From positions 67,125 to 112,900 of the forward strand of contig MU631405.1 of assembly GCA_026770615.1 (NCBI GenBank): a DNA stretch of 45,776 nucleotides, written 5' to 3'. The stretch's first letter is position 1, and each line of letters starts with the position of its first letter. The position numbers and the translations under genes were made by a program. Origin of the DNA: Pavlovales sp. CCMP2436 (lineage: Eukaryota > Haptophyta > Pavlovophyceae > Pavlovales). A model generated the notes under the pieces. It saw nothing but the letters and a program-made list of their open reading frames with translations. It searched no databases and was not told the DNA's origin. Shown here one piece after another: positions 28,500-38,443 of this stretch.

Positions 28500-29612
28500 A
28501 TTATGCCCACGTGAGTGCGGGTAGGATTTCCCGTAATATTTTCAGCTGCTCCGGGTGTTTTGATCGCCTAAATGTTGGCCTATATTCCTGTGTGAACAGG
28601 GTCTTGGTTGCTTTTGCTACCGCAGCCGTGTTTGCATGCATCGGTAGGGCATTTTGAAGAGCAATCAGCGTGTCCATTATAGCGCTGCCGCATTTCCTTA
28701 ATATGTCTTCTTCGGCCGCACGTATGGCGGTCAATTGTCTGTCTGTGATACTTATGTTGAGGGCATTGCTTGCGATACGTAGTTTTGCCAAGTTTAGTAC
28801 ACGACAGGCACTCATTCATGCTAGGGTGACCGAAGCCACGTTGGGTTTTGCACGGCGGATGGCGCCTAGGGCTGGCCATAGTAGGACAGGGGCGAGCTCG
28901 CTCATAGGTGTTGTCTGCAGGCATGCATAGTTCTCGAATATATCCCATTTTTCTTTCCCCTGAGGTGCTTCGGAAAGACTTTTCGCCCCCCTTGCGGTGG
29001 GCATCATTTTTGCCTTGGCTTGTCTCGCGGGTCCATTTTGAGCGATACTCAATGCATGTGCCGCGAGGGCGTGCGTTGCGGATTCCACGGGTGAGTTGAG
29101 AAGGCGCAGCATGGCTGATACTTTTCCCCCGCGTTTTGGGCAAGCGGGTCCACTAGACCTAGGCCATCGCGTTCAGGGGGGCCGCACAGGCATTCTCTTG
29201 CTACATGGGGTCCTATTGTGCAGCGAAGGCGCGTGGCCTCTACTATTACTGTAAGCAACGTGGACAGGAAATTATCAGATAAGTCTGATGCTCCCATATA
29301 GTATGGTAGTATTGACGCTACGTCATGGTGGGACAGTTTGGCTACCCAAAGGGTGTGGCATGCCTCTTTGCTCGAGGCAAGGTGCACCTTTCCCATGGCC
29401 TGTGCTATCTTAATCAGGAGTTTAAGTGCCTGGGCCTGCCACTTGCCGTTGGTGGTTAGGAGGTGTCCCAGGTATTCAAAAGTTTTGTCCTTTGGCGTCT
29501 GGGGTACCTCTATGTGTGGAAAGTTTGTATCCCTTGATGGTAGGCAAATGCAGGCTTTCTGGGTGGGGTTTCATTGATCATCACTGACTAACTGAACTGG
29601 TGGTTTGCGTCC
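28500..29612 (-). pseudogene. LINE connector between RT and RNase H
   Basis: Several overlapping minus-strand frames (29396-29049, 29112-28816, 28815-28501) probably represent one region split by frameshifts. CTIGPHVARECLCGPPERDG and AQNAGEKYQ are typical of the thumb/connector of such elements. There is no separate gene. Confidence 0.55.
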
Positions 29613-30254
29613 TCAGTGCTCTGGCAACTTAGGTAGTATCGAGGTGTGAGAGCACTTTTTGGCGTTGAATTCCATGGTGTAGGCCGCAAGGAAGCGATCT
29701 GCTATTCCTATCATGGCCTGTGCAGTGCATGAATTTTCTGCAAAGAGTGCAAAATCGTCCATGTATGCCTGGTATTTAAGAGGTTTACACGGCTTTCTGT
29801 GAGTGTGGCCTGGCGGTGGAGTCGGTTGGTAGCCACCTGGCTGCTTATCCAGCTGGCGGTGTAGCATGTTCAGAAATAAGCAATACGTGATCGGGCTGAG
29901 CGGGCAGCCTTGCTTGCACCCCATGGAAGTGAGAACCGGGTGCTTTGATCTGCCGTAGTCTGTTCGTACATGTGTCCCCGTGCATGTCTGGGGCATGCGA
30001 ATGCGTCGCACCGTCTCGGGTGGGTAGCCGTGACGTTCCATTGCCTCCCACAGAGCATATCCTGGGACTGCGTCGAATGCATTTTGGATGTCGCAAGTGA
30101 TGATGTGTAATTCTCGTCTTGCTGCCAGTGCTTCACCTATGGCTGCAGCCATCACTGCTACGTGGTCTGCTGCTCTGTCATTTTTTCTTGCCGCAAGCTG
30201 TTGTTCGGATAGGAGCTGCATTCTGCCTGCGGCGCCTAGTAGCTGTCCCGCCAT
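29613..30254 (-). pseudogene. LINE reverse transcriptase core
   Basis: 213 codons. Conserved RT blocks in order: EQQLAARKNDRAADHV, IITCDIQNAFDAVPGYALWE (motif A), GCKQGCPLSPITYCLFLNML (motif B) and YQAYMDDFALFAEN (motif C, YMDD, at about 29752-29766). The catalytic Asp residues are present. Upstream RT sequence is in other frames back to about 31190. Confidence 0.85.
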
Positions 30255-31206
30255 GAAGGCTGCGGGTAATTTGTAGGTGACGTTTTGGAGTGCGAGGCCT
30301 CTGTAGTTTGAAAGTTTTGTGGGGTCACCTTTTTGTAGAAATAGACGATTTCTGATGTACCCAATTGGGTTTGTAGGGTCGTTTCTTTAAGCGTAGTGTT
30401 GAGGACGTTTGTTAGAAGAGTGTGTAATTCTCCAATGTGGTTTTCAGTATTATCGGCTTGTAGCAGCAGTTTTAGGGCTAGGTATTGAACACCATCCAGT
30501 CCCGGAGCGCTGTGTGTTTTGCTAGCAGCAATTAGGCTGACGAGATCGTTTGGAGTAGCCAGTGCTTGAGCATTTGTTGTCTCTTCGTCTGTTCAACGTA
30601 TAGTCAGGTCAGTCCATTTACTTGGATCTTGCCATGCTTTGCCCGTAGGCGAGAGGGGAGGGGTTTTGCCTAGTAGTGTTCGAATGTAGTCTGTAGCTTA
30701 ACGAGTAAGTTATTTGACTTTGTTGTCACTTTATTTGTTGTAGGATGTCTTAACATGTGTACCTCTTGCTGCAGGGATCGTGGGTAGAGGAGCTTTCTCG
30801 CATTGTTGGTGGCGGCTCGAAATAGGCCTGTGTTGATTGCATCTTAAATTCTGTCATCCGCTGCTTTGTTGGCTACTTTATGAGCTGCGTCGCACTTGGC
30901 GTAGCGTATCGCCTTGCGTTTTCTGAGTTCGCTATTGTAGAGTTCTAATTTCGGGATGGTCATCATTCTAAGGGATGCTACTGTGGGTCGATACAGGTTT
31001 CGTGCCAGTTGAAGAGTGTTCTCGTCGTCCTGTTCGTCATTTTTTAAGACCGCTCCTGGGTGGTAAGGCAGGACCTCTTGTTGTTTGTCCGCTATTACAC
31101 AAAATTGCCTCAAGGTATCGACCATCTTTTTTGTGTATGTATTATTAGAACCCCACCAGTTTTGTAGATGATATTGTTCTTTGTTTTTGTTGCGCTTATA
31201 ATATCT
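30255..31206 (-). pseudogene. LINE RT N-terminal part, frameshifted
   Basis: 31125-30844 reads VDTLRQFCVIADKQQEVLPY and LRKRKAIRYAKCDAAHKVAN, the basic region before the RT fingers. 30840-30255 is broken by stops. Confidence 0.6.
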
Positions 31207-31478
31207 TTATGATAGGGATTCAAGCTGGCGTCTAACTGTTCTGAATGTTGTGCTGGTCTGAGCGCTGCGTCGTCCATTGCCTGCTGCGTGCCTTAGTCGG
31301 CTGCGCTGGCTTGGGCGCCACCGCGCGTGCCGATGGATCTCCGGTAGTGTGCCCGGGCAAGGGCGTTTAGGGAGATGATCTGCTGGTTGCTGTTTGTCGT
31401 GTTCCCACGCTGGGCAGCGATCGGGGCCAGCGCGCTCAAGCGCGCGAGCAGCAGCTGCACATGGCCGCGTGCCGCGAT
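31207..31478 (-). mobile_element. SINE-like family S, longest copy (272 bp), 14-bp TSD
   Basis: Flanked by CGCTTATAATATCT at 31193-31206 and 31479-31492. The plus-strand left end is TTATGATAGGGATTCAAGCT, the fixed end of the family; the right end (to GCCGCGAT) is the longest seen. Without the insert and one TSD copy, the flanking LINE frame is continuous across the site. I find no convincing Pol III A/B boxes, so 'SINE-like' describes only size, truncation and TSDs. Confidence 0.9.
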
Positions 31479-31492
31479 CGCTTATAATATCT

Positions 31493-32700
31493 CCTGTGAT
31501 GATTAATGCTTTTCTGTACCACGAATCTATTTGTGCGTGTGGGCCTGCTTCTGGTGACCACGTTTTATTTCGGCATGGACGGCCTGGTCGTGACTGTTTG
31601 CCTAGTCTTGCAGGGTCAGGTTGTCCTATGGCGTTCTGAACTGTCCGACCAGTGAGTTCAACTAATTGGTCTTATGCATCTTTCAAGGTGAGCGAGCACG
31701 CTTGCCATTCGCAAGCAGCTCATGATAATTCCGTAAGAACTCTTTTTCTATGTATGCTCCTCGCATTTGCGGGAATAGTGCAGTAAACCAAGCTTCCAGT
31801 GCAGGACGGATTAGCTCGACCGCTCCTAGTCGCTTAGTGGGATTTGCCAAATTCACTTTGATGCGATGTGGGAGGAGGTGTATTATCTGTATTGGCCGGA
31901 TAATGTCGCCTAGCTCCTGGAGCGGGATAGTGGCTTCGATCCAGTAGTGGACGCTTATTACTTCCTTTTCTTTGGTTGTAACAGTGGAGATGCAAATTTG
32001 TTCAAGGGGAGAGATGTGGCGTACACATTCCTCTAGATGTGCGCTCATAAAAAGGTAGTCAATACGTGACTTTCCTTCCCTTGCCTTCCCTTGGGCGTAT
32101 TCGTGTTCTGGGCAGAGGGACCCCGGTGGTTTCTGGTTAAACAAGTCTGGGCAGCTTTCCATGCATGTCTTAAAGGCTCTGGCCTCTTCGCTATTGTCGT
32201 TACTGGGTGTGCCGTCTTTACGTATCCTTTCATTTGGTTCCCATATGCCATTGCCGTCCCCGCCTGCTATGCGGGCGACGCCGTCTCTGTTGGATCGGGC
32301 TCGGAGGTATGGTCCTAAGATGTCTAGGAAAGGATGTTTGTCTTTCTTGTCGCATGGAACATAGAAGCTTGTGATTTCTATGGTCTTTATTTCTCCGTTT
32401 TGTGTTTAGAATGTAAGATCTCCGGTTATTGAGCGGCCTGCGGCGATCTTGTTAATGTCCGTGCCATTTGTAATGTTTGTACGTTTGGCCCCCAGAGAGT
32501 TACTTATTGCGATAGCCACTCCTCTGTCTACTGATTTCGGCGATGGATCGTGGTATACCTTTTATTCTTCACCCATGTATTGGGCCAATAAGGGTCTTTT
32601 TTAAAGAGGTGTCCTGTCAGAGTATTATATCGTATGGGCGTCTACCCGATTTTGTGTGATCACCTGCGCTATTTGTAGATTTTCGTGTGGCCAATTCAAT
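31493..32700 (-). pseudogene. LINE endonuclease and linker
   Basis: The minus strand carries AP-endonuclease-like blocks: RGVAIAISNSLGAKRTN, IEITSFYVPCDKKDKHPFLD, a GGDGNGIWEPNE block in place of the usual GDFN, and KSRIDYLFMSAHLEECV. A stop (TAA near 32406) and a frameshift near 32560 break it. After the endonuclease, ANPTKRLGAVELIRPALEAW leads to the linker that is interrupted at 31478. Confidence 0.7.
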
Positions 32701-32750
32701 CGCTCTCGATCTCCTCATCTCACTGACTATAGATCCCACGTTGCCGCTTT

Positions 32751-32776
32751 GTGTAAGTTTCTAGTTGACGTCCGGA
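32751..32776 (-). mobile_element. LINE 3'-end scrap 7
   Basis: GTGTAAGTTTCTAGTTGACG is the LINE 3' terminus again, only about 25 bp long. It lies directly upstream (in LINE sense) of the 5' end of LINE 6 and 50 bp before the AMBRA1-like gene's first ATG. Confidence 0.6.
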
Positions 32777-32829
32777 CCGCCAGTTTAGCCCACAACACGC
32801 CAAATCAAATTTTAAAACTGAAATTGCTG

Positions 32830-35800
32830 ATGGAAGTGCCGGAACGCGGTGATGCGGATGGCCCGCTGACAACCGCAGGAGAGATGGACCGCCCGCGGGC
32901 CAACCTGGTGTCGCTCCTGCGCGAGCGCGAGCAGGCGCCGGGGCGCCGCGCGTGCGCGCGCATCTACGAGTGGGCCGTCGTCGAGTGCTACGAGCACGGC
33001 GAGCTGCGCTCGACCTACTGCCGGCTGCCTGAGACTGCCCGCTCGTCGATCGCGCTCTCGTGGAGCCCCGACATGACGCTGCTCGCGAGCACGCACGGTG
33101 ACCACTCGGTGCGCGTCTTCAACCTTGCGCACGGCGATTGCGTTGCCGAGCTTGTCGGGCATCAGCGCACGCCATGGACGGTCAAGTTCCATCCGTGCTC
33201 AAACGATGTGGTCGTCTCGGGCGCGCTCGACGGCGAGGTGCGGCTGTGGGACGTGCTGCGCGCGCGCTGCATCGCCTCCCGCCGGCTGAGTGCGAACGCG
33301 GTCGCCTCGATTTCGTTCTCCTCGAGCGGCCTGCTGCTTGCCATGTCCACCGCTAACACGGTCTTCCTCTGGGGCGGCGAGACGGCGCCCAGCCCGCCGC
33401 GCGCGGCGCAGGGCGCGCCCGGCGCCAACCAGACAGTCGCCTCCGGCACTGACCCCGCCGTGAGCGGGGCGCGCGTCGTCAACGGCGCCGCCACTCGCGA
33501 GGGCGGAGGTGGCGCGCTCGGTGAGCTGCCGCGCGGCAGCGTGTCGCACGTCGGTTCGGTGGATGTGAGTGCACTCACCTCCACCGCACCCAGGCGCATC
33601 GCCGCCTTCGACAACGGCGTGCGCTGCGCCTCGTTCCGGCGCACGAGCCTGGGCGAATGCCTCTTCGTCGGTGAGACGACGCCCCTCTACTCCCCCGAGA
33701 GCGCCGGCGGCCTGGCCGCTGCCGCCGCCGCAACCGCTGCTGCTGCTGTGGCGGCGATGGCGGCGGCGGCTGCCGCGGCTGCCGCGGCTGTGGCTGCTGC
33801 TGCTGCTGCTGCTGACGCCCCAGCTGCTGCTCCACGTGCAGGAGTGCTTGCAGCTGGAGCGCCGTCATGTGTGCCGCCGACCTACCCGCCGGCGGTGGGC
33901 GGCAGCAGCGAAGCGGGCGCATACTTCCGCCATGCTGCGGGCAGGGCGCACGCGGCATCCGGCGCGAGGCTGGGCGAAACGCGGAGATTTAACCTGGGGG
34001 CGTCGCCGAACCTGCCGCTGCTCGCCTTAGCCTCGGCCGCGCGCGCGCCGCTGCCGTGGGCGGGCGCCGGCGCGCGCGAGGGTGGCGGTGGCGGAGGGGC
34101 GGCGGCGGCGGCAGCGCTGGCGGCGGCGGTGGCGGCGGCGGTGGCGGCGGCGGCGGCCGAGGAGGAATCGCGGCTACGCGAGCGCTGGCCGCTGCTCGCG
34201 CGCCGGCCTAACATGGTGACGGTGCACCTGCGCATGTGGCCGCTGCACGGCTGCGGACTGCCCGACGGTGACCCGGGCAGCCAGCTGCTGGGTGGAGGGG
34301 GTGGAGATGGTGCGGAGGGGGAGGGCGTGCTGCTCAAGGCAGAAGCGGGCGCGTTCGACGCGCGGCAAAGCCTGTGCAGCTGCGCGCACGCGCTGAACGG
34401 CTCGGCGGCCCCAAGCTGCGCCCCGAGCGCCGCCGGCTGCAGCACATCCATGGGCCTGCCGGGCCGCGGTGGGTGCGAGCAACAGCGCTCGAGCAGCTGC
34501 GTGAGCCACGTCCTGCGTAACGGACACGGGCCAAGCGCTTCCGACACAGTTGGCCCGCCGCCGCCGCCGCGACCACCGCCGGCGCAGGCGCTCAGCCGGC
34601 TGCTCGCACTTTCCCCCCCGTCGCTGAGCATCCCGCACGTGGTGCTGTACTCTGACCTCGGCTTCGACGTCTCACGCTCGCACGGGGGGCAGGTAACAGG
34701 AATATATATATATATAATTTTATTCCGCTCGAGTCCTCTCATCGTCGTCGGTTCATAATTGAAATAATAATTAATGGTGATAAGAATGATTCTACTAATT
34801 CTAACAATTATTATAAATATAATTATGATCACAGCTCCTCGTTTGCTGCGAGGCGTACGAGCACTCTCCGCCCGTCTTCGCAGTGGTCCGCTCCCTCCGC
34901 GCGCGCGACCTCGGCGTCGCGCTCTGCTTTGTGACGCACCCGAACGTGGCGATTCTGACCAGCCTTCAGTTCTCGCACTGCGCAAAGTAAGTGCCGCCAC
35001 CCCCCATTTTTTTTTGAAATATAGTCACTGTCGCTTTTGCTTTTATCATCATTATTATTGCTATTGTTGTGGTTATAATTATTANNNNNNNNNNNNNNNN
35101 NNNNNNNNNNNNNNNNNNNNNNNNNNNNNNNNNNNNNNNNNNNNNNNNNNNNNNNNNNNNNNNNNNNNNNNNNNNNNNNNNNNNNNNNNNNNNNNNNNNN
35201 NNNNNNNNNNNNNNNNNNNNNNNNNNNNNNNNNNNNNNNNNNNNNNNNNNNNNNNNNNNNNNNNNNNNNNNNNNNNNNNNNNNNNNNNNNNNNNNNNNNN
35301 NNNNNNNNNNNNNNNNNNNNNNNNTCCGCTTTGTGTGTGTGCGAGCAGCCACCTTGTTCTCGGCTACGGACGAGCCATCGCCGTGCAGCCGCAGACGCCG
35401 CCGACGCCCCCAGACGCACCCGAGGGCCCAGCACGGGCCAACGGCGGGCTGATGAGCGCGGGGGTGCACGCGAGGGGCGCGGGTGCACTGCGCGCGTACG
35501 ACGGCGCAGGCGGGCTCGGCTGGGGCCAGCCGCGCCCAGAGAACGGCGGCGGGCAGTCGCGGCTCGACCGGCTGGCGCAGCAGGGCTCGATCGAGGAGCC
35601 CCCACACGAGGCGGCGCAGCAGGGCTCGGTGGTCGTGCGCGTGCTCCGCCTGCCCGACGACCTGCGCGCGCGCGCGGGCCGCGCGCCCAACAGGGCGCTC
35701 ACCGCTGGGCACGACGGCACGCGCGCGACGCCACCGCCGCTCTCGACGTGGCCACCGCCGGCGGGCACGAGCTGGCCGCCCGAGGGCGCGGCGGAGCGGC

Positions 35801-36033
35801 GACGGCTCTCGGTGACGATGGAGGAGAGCGAGCGGCTCAAGGTGAGGTCGCCCATCGACGAGTCGAACGCGGCGCTCGCGTTCCCAATCGGCGTTGGGCC
35901 GGCGACCTTTGCGTACGCGACCAAGCAGGGCCGCGTGCGCCTGCTCGAGGTCGTGGGCAGGCGCGCAGCGCACGACGGCGCCCCGCCGCGCGCGCGGCCG
36001 GGCGCGTCGTCGGAGCCGATGGACCTCTCCTGA
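32830..36033 (+). CDS. AMBRA1-like WD-repeat protein (three exons)
   Basis: Exons 32830-34692, 34835-34986 and 35349-36033 join in phase to 899 codons plus TGA; an ATG at 32884 is an alternative start. The N-terminal part (residues about 80-200) has WD repeats closely like animal AMBRA1: LSWSPDMTLLASTHGDHSVR, GHQRTPWTVKFHPCSND and SGALDGEVRLWDVLRARCIA. A long disordered middle with Ala runs and Gly/Pro stretches follows. The C-terminal part has FVTHPNVAILTSLQFSHCAN, HLVLGYGRAIAV, VVRVLRLPDDL and GVGPATFAYATKQGRVRLLE, corresponding to the AMBRA1 C-terminal propeller. In animals AMBRA1 is a CUL4-DDB1 substrate receptor that also controls autophagy; that role here is inferred. Intron 2 contains the assembly gap, so an extra exon could be hidden. 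A fragment of the last exon is duplicated at 18656-19065. Confidence 0.75.
34693..34834 (+). other. Intron 1 of the AMBRA1-like gene
   Basis: CAG|GTAACAGG...GATCACAG|CTCCTC, 142 nt, AT-rich. It holds (TA)n and a minus-strand copy of the dispersed AATAAA-ending motif at 34719-34758. Confidence 0.8.
34719..34758 (-). repeat. Dispersed 'GTTATGAA...GGAATAAA' motif, copy 4
   Basis: Plus strand TTTATTCCGCTCGAGTCCTC then TCATCGTCGTCGGTTCATAA. In its own sense it runs into ATTATATATATATA, as copy 1 does. Confidence 0.65.
35085..35324. other. Assembly gap (N run) in intron 2
   Basis: 240 undetermined bases between the donor AAA|GTAAGTG at 34987 and the acceptor ...GCGAGCAG|C at 35349. Confidence 1.
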
Positions 36034-36625
36034 GCCGAGATGCATGTGCTGCCTGTGGTTTGGGGCTCGAGGTGCACGCCTGACGGTTACCTCACAGCCT
36101 GTTCGAGCCAATGGTAGATCCGGCATATAGCGGCCGGGCCGCAGGCATCCTTTCATAACTTATCAACCAACTATACTTAAAAAAAAAAAAAATGTACTGC
36201 AATTCAAGGCGAGGGAGCTGCAGCGGGAGCCTCTAGGGACCTCAGTGTGTAAATATCTGGATACGTACCGATTTCGTCTGTGAGTGAACTTGAGTCTCCC
36301 GTCTCATACTGCTGAGCCACTAATATATACTTAAATATATATAAATAGCGGTCTCAGTCTGCCAGTCGATAACGCGTGCTTGCATTCTACTCTTAGCAGT
36401 GGAGACGGTCTCCACACTCGAGTCTCCTAGTATGGATCGCTTGATCCAAGTGTTTCTCAACGCTTGGGTGCTGCGAACCTTCCGACGATGGATGTAAAAT
36501 AATTAGAAATTTACACACAGCTAGGTAGTACAAAACACACAAAGTGTCACTGTGTCTTTCTATCACAGACGTGTACAGACTTTCGCTCAGACTGTGCTAC
36601 ATACAGTGTAATATATTTCCCTCTT
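36034..36625. other. Gap between the AMBRA1-like and ParA-like genes
   Basis: Begins with the 3' flank of the AMBRA1-like gene; A12 at about 36179-36192 could be a genomic poly(A) or a retroposed end. At about 36246 GTGTGTAAATATCTGGATACG resembles the LINE 3' terminus. The rest has no coding frame. Confidence 0.45.
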
Positions 36626-36689
36626 CCGACCTCTCATCGACGTTGGTTCATAACGACGTCGTTATGAACCAACGTCGATGAGAGGTCGG
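36626..36689. repeat. Perfect 64-bp palindrome
   Basis: 32 bases (CCGACCTCTCATCGACGTTG followed by GTTCATAACGAC) followed without spacer by their exact reverse complement. Each arm is a copy of the dispersed motif found singly at 1302, 9592, 9981 and 34719, joined at its GTTATGAA side. Confidence 0.97.
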
Positions 36690-37005
36690 GGCTCGTGCTG
36701 CACTCCCGACAATTAGCAATTAGGGCTGCGCCGGTAGCAACCGGCCTTTGATCACCGGAGCCGGACAAATGATCCGGCCGGTGAACCACTCCCGGTCTTT
36801 CGCTCAGACAGGGTGCTTCAGCTCCAAGTTTCCGCCCCTCCTGAGCCGAGGTCGTGCTGTTGGACTCGGAGCTTGAGCTGCACACCCGACGGGTAATTTT
36901 CACGGCTAACTTCCAGGGCTGCAGCGTTAGCGGCCGGCCCTCTGATCATCAAAGCCGGACAAATGATTCGAGTCCGGTGAACCCACCCGGACTTTCGCTC
37001 AGACA
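36680..37005 (+). repeat. Two diverged ~165-bp repeats upstream of the ParA-like gene
   Basis: Copy 1 (36680-36812) and copy 2 (36845-37005) share GGTCG.GCT, CACxCCCGAC, GGGCTGCxxC, GCCGGACAAATGAT and GGTGAACC...CTTTCGCTCAGACA. The start of copy 2 (CTCCTGAGCCGAGGTCGTGC) also resembles the sequence spanning the stop codon of the AMBRA1-like gene (CTCCTGAGCCGAGATGC at 36025). They may supply promoter sequence for the next gene. Confidence 0.6.
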
Positions 37006-37108
37006 TTTCATTTTCACTCCGTCCGGACGTCCGCTCCTCGACGCTCGACTTGGCGTGCTGCTTCTCCTCTTCCTGCTCGCGCTCGGCCTCGCGCCGCTCG
37101 ATCTCGCA

Positions 37109-38272
37109 ATGCCGACGCCTATGGAGCTCCTCGTCACGCTTGCGCTCGGCGTGCTGCTTTTCCTCGCCCTGCTCGTACTCGGCCGCGCAAGCCGCCGCGC
37201 CCGCGCGCGCAGGCACGAGCGCGTGTGCGTCTTCACCTTCGCCAACCACAAGGGCGGCGTTGGCAAGACGACCTCGGCGCTCTTCGTCGCACGCCGCCTC
37301 GCCGCGGAGGACCCCGCTCGCAAGGTGCTCGTCATCGACTGCTCGATCTACGGAGACCTCACGCGGCTCCTCCTCGGCACCGCGAGCACCTTTGCGAGCA
37401 ACAACGACGGCGCGGAGGGCTGGCTCGTCGCGGGGGGCAATACGATCGAGCACTACGCCGCTGCGCTGCTGCGCACGCGCTCGGGCCCATTTGCCTTCCT
37501 CCGCCACCGCGCGCCCGACGTGCGCGCGCACCTGTACTCACTCAAGGATTCTCAACCCTCGGCGCCGGCCAACCTCTACCTGATGAGCAGCTGCGCGCAG
37601 TGGAGCCATCGGTCAAACAGCCGTGGCGCCAGCGCCCTACCCACGCTCGACGGCGTTGACGCCAACGCTGTCGCCGTCGTCGCGCAGGTGCTCCGAGCCT
37701 CGCTCGCTAGTGGCGAGGAGGACTGCAGCTGGATCGTGCTCGTAGACACTGACGGGGGGGTGCTGCACGAGCTAACCAAGCTGGCGCTGTGCGTCGCCGA
37801 CTCGGTAATTGTGCCCGCCAACGCGGACACGGCCGACGCACGCCGGCTGCACGTGATGCTGCGCTACATGGCGGAGTTGCATGCCAAGGGGAACTCAACT
37901 GGCACGATTGACCTCTGCTTTTTCACTGCGCTCAAGGTGAAGGCCAACGAGCCGACCGAAAAGAGCGAGGCGCTCGGGCTCGGCTTCGCCGTGCTAGACG
38001 ACGTCTGGTCGGAGATGGGCAAGCTGGCCTCCCAATTTGACGAGTTGCGCGCCGAGTTTCCGCAGCTACTCGCCCGGCTCGAACCTGTCGACGCCAAGCG
38101 CACGAAGGGTCGAGGCCACTTCTTCGCGGGCATCCGGCACGGAGGCGTCACCCTGCAGAGGATGAAGGACAGACCGTACAGCACCGAGCTCTCCGACGCG
38201 GTCCGAGGCGATTTTGACGAGCTCTGCAAGCGCATCGACCAGCTGGCGAGCGCTAAGGAGCTCACGTACTAG
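37109..38272 (+). CDS. ParA/MinD-family ATPase with N-terminal membrane segment
   Basis: 387 aa from ATG 37109; the frame is open upstream to 36854 through repeat sequence, so the Met before the hydrophobic stretch is preferred. Residues about 5-29 (MELLVTLALGVLLFLALLVL) form one membrane helix followed by a basic RRARARRHER. The deviant Walker A is FANHKGGVGKTTSALFVARR (residues about 48-67). Then come VLVIDCSIYGDLTRLLLG (A'), WIVLVDTDGG (Walker B) and SVIVPANADTADARRLHVM. ParA/Soj/MinD ATPases use ATP-driven dimerisation to place DNA, complexes or division machinery; here the target is unknown. Anchoring by a helix instead of an amphipathic tail is unusual. GC-rich codon use matches the host genes, and no partner gene is adjacent. 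Confidence 0.75.
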   Translation: MPTPMELLVTLALGVLLFLALLVLGRASRRARARRHERVCVFTFANHKGGVGKTTSALFVARRLAAEDPARKVLVIDCSIYGDLTRLLLGTASTFASNNDGAEGWLVAGGNTIEHYAAALLRTRSGPFAFLRHRAPDVRAHLYSLKDSQPSAPANLYLMSSCAQWSHRSNSRGASALPTLDGVDANAVAVVAQVLRASLASGEEDCSWIVLVDTDGGVLHELTKLALCVADSVIVPANADTADARRLHVMLRYMAELHAKGNSTGTIDLCFFTALKVKANEPTEKSEALGLGFAVLDDVWSEMGKLASQFDELRAEFPQLLARLEPVDAKRTKGRGHFFAGIRHGGVTLQRMKDRPYSTELSDAVRGDFDELCKRIDQLASAKELTY

Positions 38273-38443
38273 GTTGGTTCGATGGCGGCCTATTCCAGCT
38301 GAGTCGCACATGCTAGTTGGCCGCCCCGATCAAGCCGACCTGACGTATGCAAATTGTCCGCGCACATCGCCAGCCACTCCGACCAAAAAAGGGTCGTGGA
38401 GTGTTGACGAGGTAATTAGTTTTGGGCATGTGTTAGTTGACTA

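Larger units (their letters stand above)
25569..32750 (-). mobile_element. Long LINE copy 6: EN-RT-RNaseH-CCHC-tail
   Basis: A nearly complete non-LTR element on the minus strand. From its 5' side: endonuclease (about 32700-31680), RT (about 31490-29600), a connector (29400-28500), RNase H (28491-27556), a CCHC finger (27534-26812), a repeat tail (about 26900-25911) and a 3' UTR to 25569. It is broken by stops, frameshifts and two SINE-like insertions (31207-31478 and 26780-26867). Endonuclease plus RNase H downstream of RT is the arrangement of I/Tad-type clades; the exact clade needs a tree. Base composition is near 50% GC, below that of the host genes. Confidence 0.85.

Noticed and set aside
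31207..31478. tRNA-derived origin of the SINE-like insert
   Set aside because: GATCC stretches are present, but no A box/B box pair with proper spacing was found on either strand.
33882..36156. Long minus-strand frames opposite the AMBRA1-like gene
   Set aside because: Antisense frames in GC-rich coding DNA, running through the N gap. They have low-complexity Arg/Ser/Ala composition.
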